A stretch of 6,095 nucleotides of DNA, from the NCBI GenBank assembly GCA_028292305.1, contig JAQGMQ010000776.1, forward strand, positions 1-6,095, given 5' to 3'. Each line of letters starts with the position of its first letter. Within the stretch, counting starts at the first letter, position 1. Shown piece by piece: positions 1 through 5,014 of this stretch. The position numbers were made by a program, and so were the translations under genes. Under the pieces are notes generated by a model. The model made no database searches. It saw nothing but the letters and a program-made list of their open reading frames with translations, and was not told the DNA's origin. This stretch comes from Rhodoferax sp. GTDB lineage: Bacteria; Pseudomonadota; Gammaproteobacteria; Burkholderiales; Burkholderiaceae_C.

Positions 1-805
1 AGCAGGGGTAAAGCTTGACACTCACCCGGCTGATCTCATGGCCCGCTTCCATTGACAGGGACGCCGGCAGGGGGAGCGCCGCATCCGCCAGCATGGCCGC
101 GACGCCGTAGCGCCCCTCGATCGCACCGCGTGGCCCGCTGAAGCCGCGCGATGCCAGCGCCGCCGCCAGCACGCCGCGCTCCGCGGGCAAGCCACCGTAG
201 AGGCGCTTGACCATGGTGCCTTCGGCGTCCTGCGAGAACTGCATCAACCCCGCGCTCATCGATGCGGCGATGCCGAACGCACGGCCCATCTGCGCCGCAT
301 CCAGCCCGCGCAGGTTGCCCGCCGCCGCGGTGGCGCCGAACACACCGAGCGTCGCCGTGGGATGCATGCCTCGCTCGATGAGCTCCTGCCCGAGCACCAT
401 GCCCAGACGGCACTGCACTTCATAACCGGCCACGATCGCCTGCAGCGCCCGCGCGCCACCCAGCCCCAGCGCCTCGGCGACGGCGAGCGCCGCCGGGATC
501 ACCACCGTGCCCGGGTGGGTCAGCGAGCGGTCATGGGTGTCATCGAGCTCCAGGGAATGGCCGGCCGCGCCGTTGGCGAAAGCGGCATTGCGGGCCGAGG
601 TGCGGGTGCCGTCGTAGAGCGTGGCAGCGGGCGCGGCGCCATCTTCGAGCGCCGTTTCACGCGCGATGGCGGTCCAGGGCTCGTGCCAGCCGCGCAGGCT
701 GACACCGATGTGATCGACGACCAAGTCCTTCGCCGCCGCGATCGCTGCCGCATCGGTGCTTGCAAACCGCAACCGACTGGCGAGATCGGCGAGGTCTTCG
801 GTCAT
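1..805 (-). CDS. MmgE/PrpD family protein, N-terminal 268 residues (3' end beyond window)
   Basis: The frame is open from the ATG at 805 to the window edge, giving 268 codons of a family usually about 450 residues long. The family includes 2-methylcitrate dehydratase (PrpD), cis-aconitate decarboxylase and iminodisuccinate epimerase, which are cytoplasmic enzymes acting on small di- and tricarboxylates. Family landmarks appear in the expected order: ELDDTHD with D88/D89, SLTHPG with H97, AIVAGYEV at 123-130, RGMHPTATLG with H148, VKRLYGG with K200, GFSGP and an EGRYG motif near 230, and VKLYPC at the cut edge. The Asp, two His and Lys match positions reported as active-site residues in cis-aconitate decarboxylase; the last conserved His would lie outside the window. 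The start codon overlaps the stop of the upstream receptor gene (ATGA, 805-802), so the two are probably co-transcribed and translationally coupled. The family is sure; the substrate is not known. Confidence 0.93.
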   Translation of the reverse strand, partial: MTEDLADLASRLRFASTDAAAIAAAKDLVVDHIGVSLRGWHEPWTAIARETALEDGAAPAATLYDGTRTSARNAAFANGAAGHSLELDDTHDRSLTHPGTVVIPAALAVAEALGLGGARALQAIVAGYEVQCRLGMVLGQELIERGMHPTATLGVFGATAAAGNLRGLDAAQMGRAFGIAASMSAGLMQFSQDAEGTMVKRLYGGLPAERGVLAAALASRGFSGPRGAIEGRYGVAAMLADAALPLPASLSMEAGHEISRVSVKLYPC

Positions 806-1791
806 GGCGCCTTGGCGGTGGCCTTGCTGTTGGCGTCGGTGTAGGCGCGCGCCCAGCGGGTGTTCTCCCTGGCGATGAAAGCCTGGGCCTCCTTCGGGCC
901 GTAGAACAGGATCTCGGCGCCCTGCCCTTCGATCTGTTGCGCCAGCGATGGTGTCTTGACGGCGGACTGGATCGCGTCGGCCAATTTGTCGACGATCTGC
1001 GGCGGCGTGGCCGCTGGCGCGAAGATGGCGAACCACGCAGTGAGCTCATAACCGGGCAGGATGGTCTCGCTGATGGTGGGTACGTTGGGCAGCGCGGCGG
1101 AGCGTTTGCTGGTGGTGATGGCCAGCGCCTTCATGCGTCCTTCCTTGATCTGCGGCAACGCGGCACTCATGCTGCTCAGCATCAGCGCGATGTGGTTGCC
1201 CAGCAGATCCGTGACCGCCGGCCCGGCGCCTTTGTAAGGCACGTACGTCAACTCCATGCCGGTGCCGCGCGCGATCAGTTCCATGCCGAGATAGGTCATC
1301 TGGTCGGTGCCCGCATAGTCGAGCTTGTTCGGGTTGGCCTTGGCGTGGTTGACCAGCGCGACGGCGCTGTCCACCGGCAACGCCGCGGACGTGACCAGCA
1401 GCATCGGCACGGTGCTGAAGATGGCAACCGGCACCAGATCCTTCATCGTGTCGTAGGGCAGGTTCTTGTAGGCGGACTGGTTCAGCAGAAACGGTACGCC
1501 CGACACCGCGACAAGGGTGTAGCCGTCCGCCGGGCCCCGGGCCACCTGGGCCGCGCCGATCGTGGCGTCCGCGCCGGGCTTGTTGTCCACGATGAAGGCC
1601 TGGCCGGTAATTTCGCTCAGGCGCTGTGCCAGCGGCCGGGTCACGGCATCGGTGCCGCCGCCGACCGAATACGGCACCACGATCTTGACCGGGCGCGCCG
1701 GGAAAGGTTCGGCCGCAAGGGTCGGCAAGTGCGCTGCCGTGACCAAGGCGCAGCCCAACAGCAAGGCGCAGATGCGCGAAATGGATGGCAT
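802..1791 (-). CDS. TTT-family (Bug/TctC-like) periplasmic substrate-binding receptor
   Basis: A 329-residue protein of the Bug/TctC family: periplasmic receptors that bind organic acids or related small carboxylated compounds, classically for the tripartite tricarboxylate transporter. The N-terminus is a signal peptide: MPSISR, a hydrophobic stretch at residues 7-20, and cleavage likely after about residue 26-27 (TLAA before EPFP). The mature protein opens with the hallmark RPVKIVVPYSVGGGTDAVTR, followed by VDNKPGA, a GAAQVARGPADGYTL stretch, an NLPYD motif, DYAGT, YVPYKGAGPAVTDLLG and PNVPTISE, in normal order and length. I chose the ATG at 1791 rather than the upstream in-frame start at 1839 because AGGAGA (1802-1797) lies six bases before it and the signal peptide then begins correctly. 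The gene overlaps the following MmgE/PrpD gene by four bases. No TctA/TctB genes are visible. The divergent LysR gene is the likely regulator. The ligand is unknown. Confidence 0.95.
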   Translation of the reverse strand: MPSISRICALLLGCALVTAAHLPTLAAEPFPARPVKIVVPYSVGGGTDAVTRPLAQRLSEITGQAFIVDNKPGADATIGAAQVARGPADGYTLVAVSGVPFLLNQSAYKNLPYDTMKDLVPVAIFSTVPMLLVTSAALPVDSAVALVNHAKANPNKLDYAGTDQMTYLGMELIARGTGMELTYVPYKGAGPAVTDLLGNHIALMLSSMSAALPQIKEGRMKALAITTSKRSAALPNVPTISETILPGYELTAWFAIFAPAATPPQIVDKLADAIQSAVKTPSLAQQIEGQGAEILFYGPKEAQAFIARENTRWARAYTDANSKATAKAP

Positions 1792-1796
1792 GGATG

Positions 1797-1802
1797 TCTC
1801 CT
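1797..1802 (-). promoter_or_regulatory. Ribosome binding site deciding the Bug receptor start
   Basis: AGGAGA on the minus strand, with six bases between AGGAG and the ATG at 1791. No comparable site precedes the longer in-frame start at 1839. Confidence 0.75.
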
Positions 1803-1808
1803 GGCTCG

Positions 1809-1824
1809 ACCGGCGAAGACCGGT
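1809..1824 (-). other. Small inverted repeat in the leader of the Bug receptor gene
   Basis: ACCGG-N6-CCGGT is a perfect 5-bp inverted repeat, and the GACCGG unit also occurs as a direct repeat ten bases apart (1808-1813 and 1818-1823). It lies just upstream of the ribosome binding site. It could be a leader hairpin or chance in GC-rich DNA; I have no evidence of function. Confidence 0.3.
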
Positions 1825-1950
1825 TCTTGTAGCCTGCATTGGGCCGCGCCCCGCGCCGCCGCGTCATGGACTATAAGTAGAATCTATGGACCGCATCACC
1901 CACGGGCCAGTCGTGTCGCCACGCAGCGTGCGGCCGTGGTCTCATCCGAC

Positions 1951-2889
1951 ATGCTCAATCTGCGTGCGATCCAGATCCTGGTTGCGGTGGTCGACACCGG
2001 CAGCATCACCAAGGCCGCGGCCTCGCTCGGCATCACGCAGCCGGCGGTGTCGATGGCGCTGCATGAACTCGAACGCGGCGTGGGCATCGCACTGCTCGAC
2101 CGCAGCACCCGCCCGTTGCGTCCCACCCATGCCGGCTACGCTCTCTACCACCGCGCCGCCGGCCTGATGTCGGATGTTGCCTCGCTGCGCGCCGTCGTCA
2201 CCAGCGCCGCCGCGGACCGCGTCCCGTTGCTGCGCATCGGCTGCGTGATCCCGTTCAACAGCAGGTTCGTGCGGCGGCTGCAGCAGATGGCCAACGAGAT
2301 CGAGATCCGCTCGGGCCTGACGCCCGACCTGCTGCAGGCGCTGCACGCCCGTGACCTGGACGTCGTGGTCACCAGCAGCCCCGAAGCCGGCCCTGCCGGC
2401 CTGCACCGCATCCGCTTGGTCTCCGAGCCGTTCGTGGCCGTGCTGCCGCGCAGCGCGGGCCCGCTGCCCGACGACGCTGCCGCGCTGCCCCTGGCGCTGC
2501 TGCGCCAACTCGCCGTGGTGCGCTACACCGGCCGGTCGGCCATTGCCCGCGCCATCGAAGGCATTCTTCGCCATCTCGGCCTGGAGTTGCCGGAGCACTT
2601 CGAGTTCCATACCTCGCAGGCCGTGCTGACCACCGTCGATGCGGGACTCGGCTGGGCCATCTCGACCCCGATCTGCATCGCGCAGTGCGGCTTTCCGGCC
2701 GAGGCGTTCAGATTGCTGCCGCTACCCGATGTAAGTGCGCGCCGCACGCTGGCCATCGTCCACCGTCGCGATGAATTTGAACCGACAGTGGAGAAGATTC
2801 GCGCGCTAGTCATCGAGCACCTAGACGAGCTGGTGAGTTCTACCTTCAAGACAAGCCCATGGATCGGCGCAGCGATGCACTACGGCTAG
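1951..2889 (+). CDS. LysR-type transcriptional regulator
   Basis: A 312-residue LysR-family regulator of normal length. The N-terminal winged helix-turn-helix spans residues 1-60: FxVxxxGSxxxAA-type spacing is kept (VAVVDTGSITKAAASLGIT), then QPAVSMALHELE, then the LLDRSTRPLRPTHAG wing. The rest is the periplasmic-binding-like effector domain, about residues 90-295, including LRIGCVIPF, LDVVVTS, SEPFVAVLP and VDAGLGWAI. I chose the ATG at 1951 because family members begin about this distance before the helix-turn-helix. The ribosome binding site is weak, and an in-frame GTG at 1936 would add five residues. The frame stays open far upstream, antisense to the receptor gene, but that stretch has no LysR character. 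Divergence from the Bug-MmgE/PrpD operon suggests that it controls that operon and itself in response to the transported acid or a metabolite of it. The family is sure; target and effector are inferred. Confidence 0.95.
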   Translation: MLNLRAIQILVAVVDTGSITKAAASLGITQPAVSMALHELERGVGIALLDRSTRPLRPTHAGYALYHRAAGLMSDVASLRAVVTSAAADRVPLLRIGCVIPFNSRFVRRLQQMANEIEIRSGLTPDLLQALHARDLDVVVTSSPEAGPAGLHRIRLVSEPFVAVLPRSAGPLPDDAAALPLALLRQLAVVRYTGRSAIARAIEGILRHLGLELPEHFEFHTSQAVLTTVDAGLGWAISTPICIAQCGFPAEAFRLLPLPDVSARRTLAIVHRRDEFEPTVEKIRALVIEHLDELVSSTFKTSPWIGAAMHYG

Positions 2890-2899
2890 AACAAGAACG

Positions 2900-2921
2900 C
2901 CACTTCTTACGAGGGAAGTGG
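2900..2921 (+). terminator. Hairpin just after the LysR gene, possible terminator
   Basis: CCACTTC-N8-GAAGTGG is a perfect 7-bp inverted repeat starting 11 bases past the LysR stop. No U-tract follows, so it is not a classic intrinsic terminator. It could be a transcript-end stabilising hairpin or a boundary of the intact locus. Confidence 0.35.
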
Positions 2922-2983
2922 TCGCGACGCGCGATCATCATGACAGTTAAATCTTGTGGTTATGGCCGCAAACGACCATTTTT

Positions 2984-3049
2984 CGTCAGACGCTGCGAGT
3001 CTGTTCAGAAACCAGTCGACTCCAGCTCCGGGACACGTCTATCGTCCCG
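2984..3049. other. Three short dyads upstream of the resolvase remnant (possible decayed res region)
   Basis: Three symmetric elements lie within 66 bp: CAGAC-N7-GTCTG (2987-3003), the palindrome AGTCGACT (3014-3021) and CGGGAC-N9-GTCCCG (3029-3049). They sit 34-96 bp before the resolvase remnant's ATG. Serine resolvases bind three imperfect dyad subsites, usually next to their own gene, so a res site is plausible. I could not match the bases to a specific known res sequence, and the spacing looks short for three full subsites. Confidence 0.3.
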
Positions 3050-3082
3050 TCACCGTTTTCGAACACTTTTCCCAGAGCTCCC

Positions 3083-3621
3083 ATGTCCCGAGTTTTGCCT
3101 ATTGCCGCGTGTCCACCTTGGACCAAACCACCGACAACTAAGTACAGGAATTTGCCGCTGCTGGTTTCGCGTCACCGTAGCCCGCACCATCGTTGAAACC
3201 ATCAGCGGCAGCGTTGCGGCCAACTAGCGGCCCGGCTTCAAGAAGCTCCTCGACCGTCTGGAACAAGGCGATGTGCTGATCGTCACCAAATTGGACCGCT
3301 TGGGTCGCAATGCGATGGATGTGCGCGCGTCCGTGGAAGCGTTGGACGCGATGGGGGTTCGGGTGCACTGCTTGGCCTTGGGCGGCGTCGATCTCACCAG
3401 CCCCGCCGGCAGGATGACCATGGGCGTGATCGCGGCAGTCGCGGAGTTCGAACGGGACCTTCTGTTGTAACGCACGCAGTCCGGGCTGGCGCGCGCCAAG
3501 GCGGAATGGCGAAGTTGTCGCGGCGATCGCGCGGTTGTTGAAAACATCTCGTGCGACTGTCATGCGCACCCGCGACGCCGCAATGTCGCCGTCCAAAAAA
3601 AATAGGCGGAAATCCCTTTAA
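3083..3621 (+). pseudogene. Serine recombinase (resolvase/invertase family), multiply disrupted
   Basis: The family consensus can be followed across three frames. It starts MSR at ATG 3083; a missing base near 3092-3096 shifts into AYCRVSTLDQTTDN, where the Ser of RVST is the catalytic nucleophile. Next come an in-frame TAA (3139-3141), VQEFAAAGF, a one-base loss near 3170, TIVETISGSVAAN, a TAG (3225-3227), RPGFKKLLDRLEQGDVL, VTKLDRLGRNAMD, GVDLTSPAG, GVIAAVAEFERDLL and a TAA (3468-3470). After RTQSGLARAKAE about 20 codons and the frame are lost near 3500-3510, removing the GRP linker. The C-terminal helix-turn-helix then reads VVAAIARLLKTSRATVMRTR and ends at TAA 3619-3621. The stops fit CAA to TAA, CAG to TAG and GAA to TAA. 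An intact protein would be roughly 190-200 residues and catalyse site-specific recombination, as in Tn3-like transposons. Nothing here should be functional. It marks a past mobile-element insertion; no transposase or terminal repeats were found. Confidence 0.88.
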
Positions 3622-4138
3622 CCTGGCTGCGGCTTCAAGCTCGCCAGATGGGCCGAGAGAGCCGCGAGGATGGGTGCATCGTGCGCACCTGTCAGCAGCT
3701 CGCCGAGCCGGCCGAAAGGCACGAGGGCGGCAGCCTGTGTTTCCCAGCCGCAGCAGGCAGGATCACCGCCCACGCGGGTCGCAGTGAAATAGCGAGTAAA
3801 AGTGGTGGACCTGCTCGCGTCGCAAAGGAACGCATCCAGGCGAACGTGCAGCCCCAATTCCTTGTACACCTCGCGCAACGCGGGGGCTTCGAGGCCCTGG
3901 CCAGGAACAACCCGTCCTTTTGGAAAGACCCAGGTGCCGCCAAAACCGTTGGTCGGGCCTGCGAGCCACACCCGGCCATCCGGCCCGAGAATCAGCGCAC
4001 CAGCGCCGGCTGCAGCTGTTGGGGACAATCGAACCGCGGCGTGCCCCCGGTGAAGGCTGCAGAGGAGGTGCTCCAGGCGTCAGCGTGCGTCGCGGGCTTC
4101 AAAGGCGCGAACGGCACGCCATTCAGCATGGTGGGCAT
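3618..4138 (-). pseudogene. Nudix hydrolase, frameshifted and with altered Nudix box
   Basis: From a probable ATG at 4138 the protein reads MPTMLNGVPFAPLKPA, then FDCPQQLQPA, and hits a stop just before 4000. The neighbouring frame continues at the same point as AGALILGPDGRVWL, PTNGFGG, FPKGR, RSTTFTRYF, VGGDP, GWETQA and LVP down to TAA 3620-3618. Restoring one base near 4012-4016 gives QLQPAAGALILGPDGRVWL, which matches the usual layout of this Nudix subfamily (short N-terminal LNGVPFAP segment, then hydrolase domain; about 173 residues in total). The Nudix box GX5EX7REUXEEXGU reads GRVVPGQ...REVYKELGL: the first Glu is Gln and the first Glu of the EE pair is Lys, which would weaken metal binding. 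A 136-residue product from TTG 4028 is possible but lacks the N-terminal segment and a good ribosome binding site. Nudix enzymes hydrolyse nucleoside diphosphate derivatives; this copy is probably dead. Confidence 0.8.
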
Positions 4139-4267
4139 CTGGCAGCCTGGCGTTGCCACGGCGATGCTGGACGAATCGATCCGAGCGGTCAGAGGGCTGG
4201 GGCTGGCAGGGCTTTTGGATGCGCACCCTTCGCCCAGCATCGTCGCGCGCGGGATGCCGCACCATGT

Positions 4268-4603
4268 TCAGCGCTGCAGAGCCAGCAAATCTTCCCAGAC
4301 TAGTCCATAGACTTCAGCGCGCGGCGCGCCCTGCTGTTTCTTGACCTTAGATTTGAAGTTGTCGTAGCCGATGTTCTGCACGGCCTGGGCCATCGCGGCA
4401 GCGACCTCGACGCGCGTTGCCTTGGCACGATACCGGTAGTCGATGGTGCAAGAAATACCGATTGGCCCGAGGGTGGGCAGACAGGTCTTGCGCAGTGCCT
4501 CCAGGTCCGCCTTGACTCGCGCACGTACGGTCAGCATGACCGTCTCGCGGTCACCTGGCTTTCCGACGACTGAGAAAAAGCCAAATTCTGAAATGACCCA
4601 CAT
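4268..4603 (-). CDS. Small conserved-looking hypothetical protein (111 aa)
   Basis: An intact 111-residue frame. The ATG at 4603 is preferred over a GTG at 4627 because AAAGGA (4615-4610) lies six bases upstream and the GTG falls inside a hairpin. The protein begins MWVISEFGFFSVVGKPGD and has TVRARVKADLEAL (25-37), IDYRYRAK (54-61), GYDNFKSKVK (79-88) and VYGLVWEDLLALQR at the C-terminus. There is no signal peptide or membrane segment, so it is probably cytoplasmic; it is mixed alpha/beta and moderately basic. The pattern of MW start, FFSVV, VRAR..DLE, DYRYR, DYxNFK and Y..VW resembles small uncharacterised proteins I recall from many bacteria and accessory regions. I cannot name a domain or a function. 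It is the only apparently undamaged gene between the decayed resolvase and peptidase genes, so it may still be selected or be a recent arrival. Confidence 0.75.
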   Translation of the reverse strand: MWVISEFGFFSVVGKPGDRETVMLTVRARVKADLEALRKTCLPTLGPIGISCTIDYRYRAKATRVEVAAAMAQAVQNIGYDNFKSKVKKQQGAPRAEVYGLVWEDLLALQR

Positions 4604-4615
4604 TTTTAATCCTTT

Positions 4616-4635
4616 GACCCGCCACACGGCGGGTC
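4616..4635 (-). promoter_or_regulatory. Perfect 8-bp hairpin abutting the ribosome binding site of the 111-aa gene
   Basis: GACCCGCC-N4-GGCGGGTC is a perfect inverted repeat with a 4-base loop. In the minus-strand transcript the stem ends exactly where AAAGGA (4615-4610) begins. The stem is almost all G/C, so it should form strongly in RNA. It could tune translation, protect the 5' end, serve as a DNA operator, or terminate plus-strand transcripts (GTTTTTG follows at 4650-4656, rather far off). Confidence 0.6.
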
Positions 4636-4665
4636 GCGGACTCTACCGTCGTTTTTGATTCTGGT

Positions 4666-4704
4666 GTCGTTTGTACGACGTCGTGCGCGCGCACACACGC
4701 GCGT
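4666..4704. repeat. Stacked palindromes and a 23-bp alternating purine-pyrimidine tract
   Basis: GTCGT-TTGT-ACGAC (4666-4679) overlaps the perfect palindrome ACGACGTCGT (4675-4684). The perfect 12-bp palindrome GTGCGCGCGCAC follows at 4684-4695. Every base from 4682 to 4704 alternates pyrimidine and purine, mostly CG and CA steps, the composition most prone to left-handed Z-DNA under negative supercoiling. It lies 79-101 bp upstream of the 111-aa gene start, in a promoter-like position. Confidence 0.6.
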
Positions 4705-4775
4705 CCCTTTTAGTGTTCTGTACGTACTGGGATTCGCTCATCCGACTCGTGGATTTGACGCAACTCGCCGCGGCC

Positions 4776-4901
4776 GTCTACATTGGTCTACGCGTATCCG
4801 AAGTACAGCGTAGAACGAGAAAGTCCCGTCGCTGCAGGACCATTGACCATCTTCTACCTTGCCCAAGGGCTAGCGGGTGGAAAGCGTAGAACACGTAGAA
4901 C
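4776..4901. repeat. Cluster of TCTAC/GTAGA motifs in noncoding DNA
   Basis: The 5-mer TCTAC occurs at 4777-4781, 4787-4791 and 4853-4857, and its complement GTAGA at 4810-4814, 4886-4890 and 4895-4899. The 10-mer AGCGTAGAAC is repeated exactly at 4807-4816 and 4883-4892. TCTACGC (4787-4793) and GCGTAGA (4808-4814) form a 7-bp inverted repeat. About 0.25 copies of a given 5-mer would be expected by chance on both strands of this length. Short frames exist on both strands here but show no protein family I recognise, so I treat 4671-5008 as noncoding. The cluster could be protein-binding iterons or debris of a repetitive coding stretch. Confidence 0.45.
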
Positions 4902-4952
4902 TCCATACCCATTGCCCAAAAATGAAAAATCAATCGCCCCGGTTTTTGAATG

Positions 4953-4979
4953 GGCTCGAATCTTCGGCAGGATTGAGCC
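4953..4979. repeat. Bulged inverted repeat in the gap before the peptidase remnant
   Basis: GGCTC-G-AAT and ATT-GAGCC pair over 8 bp with one bulged G, leaving a 10-base loop. A second, overlapping inverted repeat, AATCTTC (4959-4965) with GAAGATT (4982-4988), could form an alternative structure. No clear U-tract marks it as a terminator on either strand. Confidence 0.35.
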
Positions 4980-5002
4980 AAGAAGATTTTGAATAGGTCC
5001 TC

Positions 5003-5014
5003 ATCTAATTAGAT
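5003..5014. repeat. 12-bp AT-rich palindrome over the peptidase remnant's stop codon
   Basis: ATCTAATTAGAT is a perfect palindrome containing the TAA (5011-5009) that ends the M14 remnant. It stands out in GC-rich DNA and could be a protein-binding site, a transcript-end element or a rearrangement junction. Confidence 0.35.

Larger units (their letters stand above)
1792..1950. promoter_or_regulatory. Divergent intergenic control region with candidate LysR box (1873-1887)
   Basis: This 159-bp gap separates the minus-strand receptor operon from the plus-strand LysR gene. Most of it is very GC-rich, but 1872-1887 is a sharp AT-rich island. Within it ATA-N9-TAT forms a dyad that contains T-N11-A (T1874, A1886), the general LysR-family operator pattern. 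TATAAG (1872-1877) and TAGAAT (1878-1883) are each one mismatch from a consensus -10 on the plus strand, and TATAGT can be read on the minus strand over the same bases. The box may therefore overlap one or both promoters, as is usual for autoregulating LysR genes. No good -35 element is evident on either strand. Confidence 0.5.

Noticed and set aside
362..844. 160-codon plus-strand frame
   Set aside because: Opposite-strand shadow of the MmgE/PrpD gene and of the end of the Bug gene; Arg/Gly-rich, with no family pattern.
760..1950. Long plus-strand open frame continuing upstream of the LysR gene (709 codons in total)
   Set aside because: It is antisense to the well-supported Bug receptor and MmgE/PrpD genes and rich in Arg, Gly, Gln and His, as expected from the opposite strand of GC-rich coding DNA. 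Only the part from 1951 has LysR character.
2980..3015. TTCAGAAAC and TCGTCAG as a possible Tn3-family terminal inverted repeat
   Set aside because: Resembles the CTCAGAAAAC part of such ends only loosely, and no partner repeat or transposase is present in the window.
2859..3227. 122-codon plus-strand frame across the LysR end and the resolvase start
   Set aside because: Only its last 20 or so residues (TIVETISGSVAAN) are real resolvase sequence; the rest is a wrong-frame read of the LysR tail and noncoding DNA.
3273..3470. 65-codon GTG-start frame as a stand-alone small recombinase
   Set aside because: It is the central part of the resolvase remnant and lacks both the catalytic Ser and the DNA-binding domain; the flanking segments are recognisable in other frames.
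3648..4310. 220-codon plus-strand frame
   Set aside because: Antisense shadow of the Nudix pseudogene; no family pattern on this strand.
4778..4981. 67-codon minus-strand frame with FYVFYAF near its middle
   Set aside because: No ribosome binding site or recognisable family; the aromatic stretch follows from the GTTCTAC repeats. It cannot be excluded as debris of a gene.
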